NCBI RefSeq assembly: GCF_004117875.1
Contig: NZ_RAHW01000002.1
Coordinates: 124,001-188,000 of the forward strand
Length of the DNA: 64,000 nucleotides
Origin: Geomonas oryzae
GTDB taxonomy: Bacteria > Desulfobacterota > Desulfuromonadia > Geobacterales > Geobacteraceae
Direction of reading: 5' to 3'
Part shown: positions 53,901 through 63,536 of the stretch, in pieces
Numbering within the stretch: position 1 is the first letter of the stretch
Layout of the letters: the number at the start of each line of letters is the position of its first letter
Notes under the pieces: model-generated
Told to the model about the DNA's origin: nothing
The model's database searches: none
What the model saw: the letters and a program-made list of their open reading frames with translations, nothing else
Position numbers and translations under genes: made by a program

Positions 53901-54749
53901 TCACCCCTTGAGCCCCTCCTCCAGATTCGGGTAAAGCAGGGTGATGCCGAGTTCCCTCAGCATCTTGGCGTTATCGACGATGCGCCCTTCGGAGAAATAG
54001 GAGATCATGAGCGGCGTCATCACCTTGCGCGCCTCTTCCATGGTGACCTGCCTGGGCCTTTGCAGTCCAAGCTTGTCGGCGGCGGCGTTGAAGTAGGAGG
54101 TCATCGTGCTGGGGGCCCCGTCGCTTACGTTGTAGATCGCGCCATCCGGCCCCCTGTCGAGGGCGGCAAGGCAGATGCGCGAGAGATCGTCGGCATGGAT
54201 CCTGTTGCTGGGAAGCGCCTCCTCCTCGCGCAAGACCGGCTGGCCCGTGGTAAGCTGCGACACCGGCAGGCGGTCCGGCGCGTAGATCCCCGTTACACGT
54301 AGCACGACCACCGGAACGCCGTGCTCCGAGCCCCATTGTTGAACTATGCGCTCCGCGTGCAGCCGTCTCTTGCCGCGCGCGGTCTGCGGCACCGCCTCGG
54401 TTTCCTCGGTGACCACCTCGCTGCCGTGGTCCCCGTAGACGCCGCTCGTACTTATATAGACGATCTTCTCCGGCTCGTTGCCGGCGCCGATAACGGCAAG
54501 GAAGTTACGCATCCTGGTGTCCTCGATCCCTCCGCCCGGCGGAGGAGCCAGGTAGATGACGCCGGCACCGCGGGTAGGAAGCACCGCCAGCGTTTGCGGC
54601 TCATCCAGGTTCCCGGCGCAGTGCGTTACCCCCTCCAGCGGAGGAACCTCTCCCCTGTTGAAGGTGCAGACCTTCATACCCCGCTCCAGCGCGAGAGAAG
54701 CGACCCTGCGCCCGATGGCGCCGCAGCCGATGACAAGCAGATGTTCCAT
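53901..54749 (-). CDS. NAD(P)-dependent SDR/epimerase-like protein (YeeZ type)
   Basis: A 282-residue Rossmann protein. GCGAIGRR (VIGCGAIG, residues ~5-12) binds NAD(P). ISTSGVYGDHG holds the conserved serine/tyrosine area, and LPSNRIHADDLSRICLAAL is typical of extended SDR proteins. It resembles the YeeZ group, whose substrate is unknown. The start at 54749 has AAGGGGAT. Monocistronic, divergent from the TPR gene. Confidence 0.85.
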   Translation of the reverse strand: MEHLLVIGCGAIGRRVASLALERGMKVCTFNRGEVPPLEGVTHCAGNLDEPQTLAVLPTRGAGVIYLAPPPGGGIEDTRMRNFLAVIGAGNEPEKIVYISTSGVYGDHGSEVVTEETEAVPQTARGKRRLHAERIVQQWGSEHGVPVVVLRVTGIYAPDRLPVSQLTTGQPVLREEEALPSNRIHADDLSRICLAALDRGPDGAIYNVSDGAPSTMTSYFNAAADKLGLQRPRQVTMEEARKVMTPLMISYFSEGRIVDNAKMLRELGITLLYPNLEEGLKG

Positions 54750-54916
54750 ACGATCCCCTTTCCGAATTATTCCCCGCCACGACAAGTCCCGCGGCGCTTC
54801 CTTTATCTACCAAATGGCGCCGGGTATGTCAGCAAAAACCTGGACAGCGCCGGGGCCGCCCCTTTTTGTAAATATTTTCTAACATGCTATCTTTGTGCTT
54901 TCCGCGGAGGTTCGCT

Positions 54917-55480
54917 ATGAAGCACCGCAAGGGCACATACCTCGCACTGCTCATCGTCACCGGCTTTGCCACCGGCGCCCTTGCCCCAATGGATGAACCG
55001 CTCAGGATCGGTTTTGAGGAGTATTTCGAAGCGGACGACTGGTTCGAGGCAGGGGTGGAGCTGAACGGCGACGGGAATTATCCGGAGGCGGCCGAGGCGT
55101 TCAGCAGAAGCATCGCTCTTGAGCCGCGCAACGCGCTGTCCTGGTTGAACCTGGGCACCGCCCAGGCGCTCGCCGGTGATTACCCGCACGCCATAGACTC
55201 GCTCAGGAAGTCGGTGGAGCTCGATCCTTATCTCGCCCTTGCCATATCCAACCTCGGCGAAGTCTATTTCAGGGTGGACCGCTACGGGGAAGCGGCGACC
55301 GCTTACAAGGATCTCCTCTCTCTCTGGCCCGGTAATGCAAACGCACTTTACAAGCTGGGACTGTCACATCTCATGCTGAACGATGCCGGCAAGGCACAGG
55401 CGGAGTACCTATTACTGAAAATCATCGACCCGGAACTGGCAGAAAAGCTGCATCGTGCGATAATTCAGGGTGCCAAATGA
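54917..55480 (+). CDS. Secreted TPR-repeat protein
   Basis: A 187-residue protein with signal peptide (residues 1-~24) and about four TPR units (AVELNGDGNYPEAAEAFSRSIALEP, part: GNYPEAAEAFSRSIALEP; then DYPHAIDSLRKSVELDP; DRYGEAATAYKDLLSLWP). It probably acts as a periplasmic scaffold. GGAGG site 9 bases upstream of the ATG at 54917. It precedes pncB by 16 bases, so it may be transcribed with the NAD salvage genes. Role unknown. Confidence 0.82.
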   Translation: MKHRKGTYLALLIVTGFATGALAPMDEPLRIGFEEYFEADDWFEAGVELNGDGNYPEAAEAFSRSIALEPRNALSWLNLGTAQALAGDYPHAIDSLRKSVELDPYLALAISNLGEVYFRVDRYGEAATAYKDLLSLWPGNANALYKLGLSHLMLNDAGKAQAEYLLLKIIDPELAEKLHRAIIQGAK

Positions 55481-55496
55481 CTGAAAGGGAGGCGCC

Positions 55497-56927
55497 ATGC
55501 GTTACTCGCCGCTGATTACCGACCTTTATGAGCTAACCATGCTCGCAGGCTACCATGAGCAGGGGATGCACGAACGTCCCGCCGTTTTCGACCTCTTTTT
55601 CCGTCACAACCCGTTCAAGGGTGGATACGCCGTCTTTGCCGGTTTGGAGCAGGCGCTTTCCTACCTGGAAGAGCTCTCCTTCAGCGAGGAGGAGCTCGCC
55701 TACTTAGAGAGCCTGAAACTCTTCCGCCCGTCGTTTCTCGCATACCTCGCCGGATTCAGTTTCCAAGGAAAGGTCACCGCACCCGCGGAAGGGACCGTGG
55801 TGTTCGGCACCGAGCCGCTTGTCACCATCGAGGGAGGACTCGCCGAGGCCCAGTTCGTGGAAACGGCACTTTTGAACATCATCAACTTCCAGACCCTCGT
55901 CGCCACAAAGGCCGCGCGCATCAAACAGGCCGCCGGGGACGCCACCGTCCTCGAATTCGGCCTCAGGCGGGCCCAGGGTCCGGACGGCGGTTTGTCGGAG
56001 GCCCGGGCCGCTTACGTAGGCGGGGTGTGCAGCACGAGTAACGTCCTGGCCGGCATGCGCTACGGCATCCCGGTGAGGGGCACCCACGCCCACAGCTGGA
56101 TCATGGCTTTTCCTGACGAACTGACCGCATTCCGCAGCTACGCGGACAATTTCCCCGACAGCTGCATCCTCCTCATCGACACCTACGACACACTCGGAAG
56201 CGGGCTTCCCAACGCCCTCGCCGTCGCCCGGGAACTGCGGGAGCGCGGCCATGAATTGGTCGGCGTGCGCATCGATTCGGGAGACTTGGCCTATCTCTCG
56301 CGCCAGGTCAGAAGCGCCTTCGACGCAGCCGGCTTTCCCGGTGTTAAGATCGTAGCCTCCAACGAACTGGACGAGTTCGTCATCGAATCGATCAGAAGCG
56401 AAGGGGGGCAGGTGGATATCTACGGCGTCGGGACCCGGCTCGCCACCTGCGCGGGCGAAGGGGGAGGCGCCCTCGGCGGAGTCTACAAGCTCGTGAAGAT
56501 AGACGGCGAGGCGAAGCTTAAGATAACGAGCGACCTGGCTAAGGCGACCCTGCCGGACCGCAAGCGGGTGCTGCGCGCCGTGGCCCCCGACGGCTCCTTC
56601 ATCCAGGATGTCATCGCCCTGCATGACGAGGAGGTCCTCCCGGGGGCACAGGTCTTCGATCCGGCCAACCCGATCCAGCACAAGCGGATACCGCAAGAAG
56701 CACGACTGGTAGAGTTACGGAGCACGGTGATGGAGCACGGCAAAAGGTGCGCCCCTTCCCCTACCCTGCAAAGCTGTGCCGAGCTATCCAGCCGCGAACT
56801 AAGACGGCTGCCCGAGGGTTGTCTGCGCCTCGTCAACCCGCACTTGTACAAGGTCTCCATCAGCGCGGGTGTCAACACGCTTCGTCTTAAATTGATGTCC
56901 CAGATCCAGAGCAGGTACGGCGGGTAA
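55497..56927 (+). CDS. pncB: Nicotinate phosphoribosyltransferase
   Basis: A 476-residue enzyme that makes nicotinate mononucleotide from nicotinate and PRPP. LITDLYELTMLAGY opens the protein, EFGLRRAQGPDGG (~residue 155) and GTHAHSWIMAF (~197) form the active site with the phosphorylatable histidine, and GVRIDSGDLAYLS binds PRPP. GVGTRLATC is also conserved. It is longer than E. coli PncB (400 aa) and of the NaPRTase class 2 type. GGGAGG site. Followed by the nicotinamidase gene. Confidence 0.95.
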   Translation: MRYSPLITDLYELTMLAGYHEQGMHERPAVFDLFFRHNPFKGGYAVFAGLEQALSYLEELSFSEEELAYLESLKLFRPSFLAYLAGFSFQGKVTAPAEGTVVFGTEPLVTIEGGLAEAQFVETALLNIINFQTLVATKAARIKQAAGDATVLEFGLRRAQGPDGGLSEARAAYVGGVCSTSNVLAGMRYGIPVRGTHAHSWIMAFPDELTAFRSYADNFPDSCILLIDTYDTLGSGLPNALAVARELRERGHELVGVRIDSGDLAYLSRQVRSAFDAAGFPGVKIVASNELDEFVIESIRSEGGQVDIYGVGTRLATCAGEGGGALGGVYKLVKIDGEAKLKITSDLAKATLPDRKRVLRAVAPDGSFIQDVIALHDEEVLPGAQVFDPANPIQHKRIPQEARLVELRSTVMEHGKRCAPSPTLQSCAELSSRELRRLPEGCLRLVNPHLYKVSISAGVNTLRLKLMSQIQSRYGG

Positions 56928-56955
56928 CCGCTCAACGCCTGCAAAGGAGGTCTCG

Positions 56956-57588
56956 ATGAAAAGGAGAGCCGCCCTTCTTGTCGTAGATGTTCAGGTTGAT
57001 TTCTGCCCCGGCGGAGCGTTGGCCGTTCCGGAAGGCGACCAGGTCCTGGCGCCGCTCAACCGCTACCTCGATCTCTTCAGCGAGGCGAGTACCCCCATAT
57101 TCGCCTCCCGGGACTGGCACCCGCCGACCAGCAAGCATTTCCGGGAAAACGGAGGAATCTGGCCGCCGCACTGCGTCCAGGGAACCGCCGGAGCTGCCTT
57201 TCACCCCCGCCTGAGGTTCCCGGAAGGAACCATAGTCGTCTCGAAGGGGATGGCCGACTGGGACGACGGCTACTCCGCAATGGGTGGCGTTACGGGAAAC
57301 GGGACCCGGCTCACCATGCTGTTGCAGCGCATGGCCTTGGACCGCCTCTACGTCGGCGGCCTCGCCACCGATTACTGCGTCAAGGAAACGGTCATGGAGG
57401 CACTAAAGGAAGGCTTTGCCGTCACGCTCCTAACCGACGCGATACGCGGCGTGGACGTTGAGCCGGGCGATTCCCATCGCGCTGCCAAGGCGATGCTGGA
57501 GGCGGGTGCCGAGGAGGCGTCCTTCGACTCGGTGCGCCTCGCGCTCACCGCGGACCGAAACGGCGCGGATCACGCCGGACGCGGCTGA
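56956..57588 (+). CDS. pncA: Nicotinamidase (PncA-like)
   Basis: A 210-residue isochorismatase-fold enzyme converting nicotinamide to nicotinate for PncB. The catalytic triad is visible: D in VVDVQVDFCPGG (residue ~10), K in VSKGMADWDDGYSAMGG region and the cysteine of GGLATDYCVKET (~residue 141). The metal-binding DWHPP motif follows the first beta strand. AAGGAGG site. A terminator follows. Confidence 0.93.
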   Translation: MKRRAALLVVDVQVDFCPGGALAVPEGDQVLAPLNRYLDLFSEASTPIFASRDWHPPTSKHFRENGGIWPPHCVQGTAGAAFHPRLRFPEGTIVVSKGMADWDDGYSAMGGVTGNGTRLTMLLQRMALDRLYVGGLATDYCVKETVMEALKEGFAVTLLTDAIRGVDVEPGDSHRAAKAMLEAGAEEASFDSVRLALTADRNGADHAGRG

Positions 57589-57596
57589 ACAAAAAT

Positions 57597-57638
57597 ATGC
57601 TCAGGGCAAAATTCCAACGCCCCCGGGCATTTTTTTTT
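57597..57638 (+). terminator. Terminator after pncA
   Basis: ATGCTC/GGGCAT with an inner GGGC/GCCC and small internal mismatches, followed by a run of nine T. It overlaps the start of the aroG promoter. Confidence 0.7.
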
Positions 57639-57665
57639 GACAGCGGATTGGAAACGCGCTAGATT
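57637..57665 (+). promoter_or_regulatory. Sigma-70 promoter of aroG
   Basis: TTGACA, 17 bases, TAGATT. Predicted start near 57672, giving a ~29-base leader. No attenuator fits in so short a leader. Confidence 0.7.
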
Positions 57666-57700
57666 ACGCCACATTAAAAACTGCTAGCGCGGAGTCCACG

Positions 57701-58768
57701 ATGATTAAGACCAACAACCTGAAGATCAAAAGCATCACCCCGATCATTGCACCGACCGACTTGCGGCAGGTCTTTCCGATCTCCGAGCAGTCGGGCAACT
57801 GCGTAACCGAGAGTCGCGCAGCCATCGCCAAGATACTGCGGGGCGAGGACAAGAGGCTCATGGTTGTGGTCGGCCCCTGCTCCATCCACGATCCCAAGGG
57901 GGCGCTGGAGTACGCGGAGAAGCTCGCCGCCCTCTCGAAGGAAGTATCGGAGGAGCTCCTCCTCATCATGCGCGTCTACTTCGAGAAGCCGCGCACCACG
58001 GTCGGGTGGAAAGGGCTCATCAACGACCCGGGCATGGACGGCACGCATCTCATCTCCAAGGGATTGGGCATCGCGAGGGGCCTTCTCTGCAAGGTGACCG
58101 AGATGGGGCTTCCGGTAGCGACCGAGATGCTCGATCCCATCACCCCCGAGTACCTGGCCGACCTCCTTTCCTGGGGCGCCATCGGCGCGCGGACCACGGA
58201 ATCGCAGACGCACCGCGAGATGGCGAGCGGGCTTTCCTTCCCGATCGGTTTCAAAAACGGCACCGACGGAAACCTTCAGATCGCCATCGACGCCATGAAG
58301 GCTGCGCTCCATTCGCACAGCTTCCTCGGCATCAACCGCGACGGGCTCTCCTCGATCATCCAGACCACCGGCAACCCCGACGTCCACATGGTGCTCAGGG
58401 GCGGCAACAAGAAGCCGAACTACTACCCCGAAGACATCGCGAAAAGCGAGGAGATGCTCAAGAAGGCGGGCCTCACCCCGACCCTCATGGTGGACTGCAG
58501 CCACGGCAACTCGGAGAAGAAGTACGAGCGCCAGCCCGAGGTGCTTAGAGCCGTCGTCGACCAGATCGTCGCAGGCAACCGTTCCATCTCCGGCGTGATG
58601 ATCGAGAGCTACCTCAAAGACGGCAACCAGGCGCTGCCGAAGAACCTGGCCGAACTCGAATACGGCGTATCCATCACCGACAGCTGCATCTGCTGGGATA
58701 CCACCGAAAAGGCCCTGCGCGAAGCGCACCAAAGGCTGAAGGCCTGCGGCGGGAGGAAGGTGGCATAA
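57701..58768 (+). CDS. aroG: 3-deoxy-7-phosphoheptulonate (DAHP) synthase, class I alpha
   Basis: A 355-residue enzyme of the AroF/G/H type that condenses PEP and erythrose-4-phosphate, the first step to aromatic amino acids. VGPCSIHDP (~residue 57), FEKPRTTVGWKGLINDP (~88), GARTTESQTHREMASG and VDCSHGNSEKKY hold the PEP and metal sites. The N-terminal ~35 residues form the beta-strand extension of the feedback-regulated class. The trp genes downstream on the other strand consume its product. Confidence 0.95.
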   Translation: MIKTNNLKIKSITPIIAPTDLRQVFPISEQSGNCVTESRAAIAKILRGEDKRLMVVVGPCSIHDPKGALEYAEKLAALSKEVSEELLLIMRVYFEKPRTTVGWKGLINDPGMDGTHLISKGLGIARGLLCKVTEMGLPVATEMLDPITPEYLADLLSWGAIGARTTESQTHREMASGLSFPIGFKNGTDGNLQIAIDAMKAALHSHSFLGINRDGLSSIIQTTGNPDVHMVLRGGNKKPNYYPEDIAKSEEMLKKAGLTPTLMVDCSHGNSEKKYERQPEVLRAVVDQIVAGNRSISGVMIESYLKDGNQALPKNLAELEYGVSITDSCICWDTTEKALREAHQRLKACGGRKVA

Positions 58769-58774
58769 ACCGAG

Positions 58775-58905
58775 TCACCCCCGGAACACAGAGGTCTCGG
58801 AGGTCCACAGAGGACACAGAGGTGTAAAACAGGCAAATAATTATTTGCGACTTTCAAATCCTCTGTGACCGCTTTGGCTTATCCTCTGTGACCTCTGTGA
58901 TCCGG
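58775..58905. repeat. CACAGAGG-type inverted repeat
   Basis: Several CACAGAGG(A/T) copies on the left arm (58788 onward) face ATCCTCTGTGACC copies on the right arm (58858-58900), with a perfect 16-bp palindrome GCAAATAATTATTTGC (58833-58848) at the centre. It lies between aroG and its terminator. Confidence 0.8.
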
Positions 58906-58927
58906 GTTTTAAAAAACTGACCGATAA

Positions 58928-58962
58928 AAAAAGCCCCCCGAGCTGACGCCGGGGGGCTTTTT
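58928..58962. terminator. Bidirectional terminator between aroG and serA
   Basis: AAAAAGCCCCCCG pairs with CGGGGGGCTTTTT, a 13-bp stem with a 9-base loop. It serves the converging aroG and serA transcripts. Confidence 0.92.
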
Positions 58963-58983
58963 CGTTCTGCTGTCATCGCAACG

Positions 58984-60582
58984 CTACTTCGCGGTGACGA
59001 GGTAGAGCGGTTTCACGAAGTTGGCTTCGGTCGCCTCCCTCACCTCTTCCACGACCTCGGTGGGGACTGCGGAGTCGAGGGAGAGGATGACCATCGCCTC
59101 CCCTTTCTTCTCGCGGCGCCCGAGGTTCATGGCGGCGATGTTGATCTCGTGCTTGCCGAGGATGGTGCCGATCTTGCCGATGATGCCCGGGCGGTCGCCG
59201 TAGGCCAGAAGCAGCATGTGCTCTTCCGGGCGGAAATCCATCTGGTAGTCGCGCAGCTTCACGATGCGCGGCACCCCTTCGAACACGGTACCAGAGATCA
59301 GGCGTTTCTCGCCGGAGCCCTCGATGGTAACGGTGATCATGTTGGAGAAGTCATCGGAGTGGGTGCTCTTCACTTCTTCGACCACGATCCCCATGTTGTC
59401 GGCGACGAGCTGGGCGTTAACCATGTTCACTTCCTGCTCGACCCTGCGGTTCAAGAGGGAAGCGAGGCCGCAGACGGTGATCGGGGTGCAGTCGTACTGA
59501 GCGAGGCCGCCGGTGTAAGTGAAGGTGATCTTGTTCAGGTTGGTGTCGACCAGCTGGATGATGAAGTCGGCCAGCACGTTCACGAGGTTCAGGTACGGAC
59601 GCATCTGCCCCATGAGGGAGGCGTCGAACTTCGGGATGTTGATGGCGTTCTCGATCGGCTGCTCGTCCATGTAACGCAGGATTTCCTTGGCCACGTCCAC
59701 GGCTACGTTGACCTGCGCCTCGAAGGTGTTGGCGCCGAGGTGCGGGGTGACGACCATCTTTTCGTGACCGATGAGCTTCTTGAGGACCTCGCTGTCGGGC
59801 GGCTCCTGGCTCCATACGTCGAAGGCTGCACCGGCTACGCGGCCGGAATCGAGTGCTTCCAGCATCGCCTCTTCGTTGATGATCCCGCCGCGGGCGGCGT
59901 TGATGATGATCACGCCGTCCTTCATGGCGGCCAGTTCCTTTTTGCCGATCATGTTGTGCGTCTCGCTGGTGAGCGGGGTGTGCACGGTGATGATGTCGCA
60001 GTTCTTGATGATTTCGTCCAGGGTCACCAGCTTCACGCCGAGGTCATGGGCGCGCTTCTCGGCGATATACGGGTCGCAGGCGAGAACCTCGCACTCGAAC
60101 GCTTTCAGACGGGTGGCGACGCGGCCGCCGACCTTGCCGAGGCCGATGACGCCTGCGGTCCGGCCTTTGAGCTCATAGCCGGTGAAGGGAGCGCGTTTCC
60201 AGGCGCCACCCTTGAGGGAGCCGTTCGCCTTGGTGACATTGCGGCAGAAGGAAAGAAGCAGCGCCATGGCGTGTTCGGCCGCGCTGTTGGTGTTGCCGAA
60301 GGGTGCGTTGACTACGATGACGCCTTTGGCGGAGGCATAGTCCACGTCGACGTTGTCGACGCCTACGCCGGCGCGGGCGACGAGCTTCAGGTTGGTCGCT
60401 GCGTCGAGCAGGGGCTTGTCAACGGTGGTGCCGCTTCTGGTGATGATAACGTCGTAATCACCAATGATCGAGTAAAGCTCTTCTTTCTTCAGTCCCAGCT
60501 TGATGTCCATCTGCACGCGCGGGTCACGCTGCAAAATTGCCAGTCCTTCCTGAGCCACCTCATCGGTTACGATAATCTTCAT
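58984..60582 (-). CDS. serA: D-3-phosphoglycerate dehydrogenase
   Basis: A 532-residue enzyme starting serine synthesis. Substrate half-domain, NAD domain with VIGLGKVGGRVATRL (~residue 147) and catalytic R/E/H set (NAARGGIINEEA; MVVTPHLGANTFEAQ with the histidine ~282). It is followed by the allosteric-substrate-binding domain and a C-terminal ACT domain, as in the long type I enzymes of Mycobacterium. Start ATG at 60582 with AAAGGAG; a GTG two codons earlier is possible. Serine feeds tryptophan synthase, whose gene lies upstream. Confidence 0.96.
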   Translation of the reverse strand: MKIIVTDEVAQEGLAILQRDPRVQMDIKLGLKKEELYSIIGDYDVIITRSGTTVDKPLLDAATNLKLVARAGVGVDNVDVDYASAKGVIVVNAPFGNTNSAAEHAMALLLSFCRNVTKANGSLKGGAWKRAPFTGYELKGRTAGVIGLGKVGGRVATRLKAFECEVLACDPYIAEKRAHDLGVKLVTLDEIIKNCDIITVHTPLTSETHNMIGKKELAAMKDGVIIINAARGGIINEEAMLEALDSGRVAGAAFDVWSQEPPDSEVLKKLIGHEKMVVTPHLGANTFEAQVNVAVDVAKEILRYMDEQPIENAINIPKFDASLMGQMRPYLNLVNVLADFIIQLVDTNLNKITFTYTGGLAQYDCTPITVCGLASLLNRRVEQEVNMVNAQLVADNMGIVVEEVKSTHSDDFSNMITVTIEGSGEKRLISGTVFEGVPRIVKLRDYQMDFRPEEHMLLLAYGDRPGIIGKIGTILGKHEINIAAMNLGRREKKGEAMVILSLDSAVPTEVVEEVREATEANFVKPLYLVTAK

Positions 60583-60652
60583 TGCCACTCCTTTGCTTTG
60601 GGTTAGAAACCGTTCTACTTTCTACGTTCTACCTTCTACGTTTAAGTCTGCT

Positions 60653-61273
60653 TCAGATCGGGTGCGGATGTTTTGCCAGCTGGATGAAGCGCCGCACCTT
60701 GTCGGGGTCCTTCTTTCCAGGGGCAGCCTCGACGCCGCTTGAGACGTCTACCGCGTACGGTCGCACCTGTGTCACGGCGGCGGAGATGTTGTCGGGGGTG
60801 AGCCCTCCGGCAAGCACGATGGGGCCGTGCTCTTTGGCGGCTATGGCGCATTCCCAGTCGAACACTTCGCCCGTCCCCCCGTAGGCGTTGGGCGAGTACG
60901 CGTCCAGCAGGTAGGCGGCCACGTGGAATTCCGGCAGCGGGACGAGGCTCTCGGGTCCGCGGACGCGAAAGGCCTTCATGACGCGGCGCCTGACCAGACG
61001 GCAGAACTCGGGGCTCTCCTCGCCGTGCAGCTGGATGATATCGAGACCGCAGTGATCGGCGGTCCGGTTCACCACGTCCGGATCGGCGTTGACGAATAGT
61101 CCCACGACCTGCACAAGCGGAGGGAGCTTGGCGATGATCCCGGCCGCAACATCCGGGGTGACGTGACGGGGAGACTTCTCGAAGAAGACGAAACCCAGGG
61201 CGTCGGCTCCGGCATCAACCGCAAGGAGAGCATCGTCCACCGATGTTATGCCACAGATCTTGACCTTTGTCAT
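60653..61273 (-). CDS. trpF: Phosphoribosylanthranilate isomerase
   Basis: A 206-residue TIM-barrel enzyme of tryptophan synthesis. KICGITSVDDAL holds the catalytic cysteine (C7), the catalytic aspartate lies in the AYLLDAYSPNAYGG segment, and LAGGLTPDNI and VDVSSGVEAAPGKKD bind phosphate. It follows trpB2 by 57 bases on the same strand. Confidence 0.95.
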   Translation of the reverse strand: MTKVKICGITSVDDALLAVDAGADALGFVFFEKSPRHVTPDVAAGIIAKLPPLVQVVGLFVNADPDVVNRTADHCGLDIIQLHGEESPEFCRLVRRRVMKAFRVRGPESLVPLPEFHVAAYLLDAYSPNAYGGTGEVFDWECAIAAKEHGPIVLAGGLTPDNISAAVTQVRPYAVDVSSGVEAAPGKKDPDKVRRFIQLAKHPHPI

Positions 61274-61330
61274 GGGCGTATACCCTTAGAATTGTTCAAT
61301 TTGCTGCCGACGGCCCGCCGAGGCAGACTT

Positions 61331-62686
61331 CTACAGGCATACCTTGGGGAGCCTTTCCAGCGACTGGCGGATCGACTCCTCGGGGTACTCGTAGTCTTCC
61401 AGCTTGCCGGAGAGGTACGCATCGTAAGCCATCATGTCGAGCTGACCGTGACCGGAAAGCCCGAAGAGGATGGTCTTCTCCTTCCCCTCCTCCTTGGCGA
61501 GCATCGCTTCGTCGATGGCGGCACGCAGCGCGTGGGAAGACTCGGGCGCCGGAACGATCCCCTCGGTCCTTGCGAAAAGAAGCGCCCCTTCGAAGCAGGC
61601 ATTCTGCTTGTACGCCTTCGCCTCGATCTCGCCGGCATGGTAGAGCTGCGAGATGAGCGCGGACTCGCCGTGGTAACGAAGCCCGCCGGCATGGATACCC
61701 GGCGGCATGAAGTCGTGCCCCAGGGTGTACATCTTGGTGATCGGCGCGAGTTTCGCCGTGTCGCCGTAGTCGAAGGCGTAGACCCCCTTGGTGAGGGTCG
61801 GGCAGGAGGCGGGCTCCACGGCGAGGCAGCGCACCTTCTTGCCGTTGGCCCGGTCGCTGAGGAACGGGAAGGCAAGACCGGCGAAGTTGGAACCGCCGCC
61901 GCAGCAGGCGATGACCACGTCGGGGTAGTCCTGCGCGAGCGCCATCTGCTCTTTCGCCTCGAGGCCGATCACGGTCTGGTGCAGACAGACGTGGTTCAAG
62001 ACGCTCCCGAGCGCGTAATTGGTGTCGTCGTGGGTCGCGGCGTCCTCGACCGCCTCGGAGATGGCGATGCCGAGACTGCCAAGGTTGTCGGGGTCGTGCG
62101 CGAGGATGGTGCGCCCGGCGTTGGTGAACTCGGAGGGTGACGGGATCACCGTGGCGCCCCAAAGCTGCATCATGCTCTTTCTGTAGGGCTTCTGCGTGCA
62201 GGAGACCTTGACCATGTAGATGGTGCACTCAAGGCCGAACATGGAGCAGGCAAGGGCGAGGGAGCTCCCCCACTGCCCGGCGCCGGTCTCGGTGGCGAGC
62301 CTGCGGATGCCGGCCTGCTTGTTGTACCAGGCCTGCGGGATGGCGCTGTTCGGCTTGTGCGAGCCGGCAGGCGACACACCTTCGTACTTGTAGTAGATCT
62401 TCGCCGGGGTTCCGAGCGCCTGCTCGAGCCTGCGCGCACGGAACATGGGCGTCGGACGCCAGATGCGATACTTCTCACGCACCTCTTCCGGGATGTCGAT
62501 CCAGCGCTGGTTCGACATCTCCTGCTCGATGAGCGACATCGGGAAGATCGGGGTCATGTCCTCGGGGGTAACCGGCTTCAGGGTCGCCGGGTTGATCACC
62601 GGCTCGAGGGGACCCGGCATGTCGGGGATGATGTTGTACCACTGTTTCGGGATGCGCGATTCATCAAGCAGGAACTTGGTATTCAT
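61331..62686 (-). CDS. trpB2: TrpB2-type tryptophan synthase beta chain
   Basis: A 451-residue PLP enzyme. The PLP lysine is in GSHKPNSA (~residue 113), where canonical TrpB1 has HKxN with a shorter (~400 aa) chain. The N-terminal extension ([19 protein letters not shown]), [12 protein letters not shown] and [10 protein letters not shown] are marks of the TrpB2 group, which often works without TrpA and prefers free indole or O-phosphoserine. No trpA is next to it. Ribosome site AAAGGAGAGG. Confidence 0.92.
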   Translation of the reverse strand: MNTKFLLDESRIPKQWYNIIPDMPGPLEPVINPATLKPVTPEDMTPIFPMSLIEQEMSNQRWIDIPEEVREKYRIWRPTPMFRARRLEQALGTPAKIYYKYEGVSPAGSHKPNSAIPQAWYNKQAGIRRLATETGAGQWGSSLALACSMFGLECTIYMVKVSCTQKPYRKSMMQLWGATVIPSPSEFTNAGRTILAHDPDNLGSLGIAISEAVEDAATHDDTNYALGSVLNHVCLHQTVIGLEAKEQMALAQDYPDVVIACCGGGSNFAGLAFPFLSDRANGKKVRCLAVEPASCPTLTKGVYAFDYGDTAKLAPITKMYTLGHDFMPPGIHAGGLRYHGESALISQLYHAGEIEAKAYKQNACFEGALLFARTEGIVPAPESSHALRAAIDEAMLAKEEGKEKTILFGLSGHGQLDMMAYDAYLSGKLEDYEYPEESIRQSLERLPKVCL

Positions 62687-62732
62687 AGCCTCTCCTTTTC
62701 AGTCGGAACATTGCATTCCATAATACGGCGCC

Positions 62733-63533
62733 CTACCCCACCAGTTCGGCGAGCTTCGCGCCAACGTCGGCCTCGCGCATGAGCGATTCGCCGATCAGGA
62801 AAGCATGCAGCCCCTTTTCCATGAGGTGCACGATCTCCTCGCGTTTGTTGATGCCGCTCTCCGCGACGATGATGCGCCCGGCGGGGACCATGGCTGCCAG
62901 ACGCTCCGAAGTGGCGATGTCCACCTCGAAAGTGCGCAGGTTCCGGTTGTTGATGCCGATCATGCTGCAGTCGGTCTGCAGCGCCATCTCGAGCTCACGC
63001 TCGTCGTGCACCTCGAGGAGCACGTCCATGGAAAGATCGCGCGCGAGAGAATGGAAGTCGCGCAACTGCGGCACGTCGAGCATGGCGGCGATGAGGAGGA
63101 TGGCATCGGCCCCGGCGGCGCGGGCCTGGTAGATCTGGTAGGGATCGAAGATGAAATCCTTGCGCAGCAAAGGAAGCGAGACCTGTTCACGGATCAGGGC
63201 CAGGTAGCTCAGGTGCCCCATGAAGAAATGTTCGTCGGTGAGCACGGAGAGGCAGGTGGCGCCGTTGTCCTGGTAGGTGGTGGCGATCTGCAGCGGATCG
63301 AAATCCGCCCTGATCAGCCCCTTCGAAGGGGAGCCCTTTTTGACCTCTGCGATGATGGGGGTCCAGCCGGATCCGAGCGAGTTGATGATGGCGTTCTGGA
63401 AGCCGCGCGGGGTGTCCTCGAGATCGCCTAAACGGTCCATGATCTCGTTTAGCGGCACGTCGGACATCGCCGCTTCCAGCTCGCCCTGCTTGTAGTCCAC
63501 GATCTTCTTAAGTACGTCGGGTACCTGGGTCAT
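62733..63533 (-). CDS. trpC: Indole-3-glycerol phosphate synthase
   Basis: A 266-residue TIM-barrel enzyme. IIAEVKKGSPSKGLI holds the catalytic lysine (K~63), LLRKDFIFDPYQIYQARAAGADAILLI (part: LRKDFIFDPYQIYQAR) the second, and LEVHDERELEMAL and IGINNRNLRTFEVD are conserved. It starts three bases after the trpD stop, so the two are coupled. Confidence 0.96.
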   Translation of the reverse strand: MTQVPDVLKKIVDYKQGELEAAMSDVPLNEIMDRLGDLEDTPRGFQNAIINSLGSGWTPIIAEVKKGSPSKGLIRADFDPLQIATTYQDNGATCLSVLTDEHFFMGHLSYLALIREQVSLPLLRKDFIFDPYQIYQARAAGADAILLIAAMLDVPQLRDFHSLARDLSMDVLLEVHDERELEMALQTDCSMIGINNRNLRTFEVDIATSERLAAMVPAGRIIVAESGINKREEIVHLMEKGLHAFLIGESLMREADVGAKLAELVG

Positions 63534-63536
63534 CTG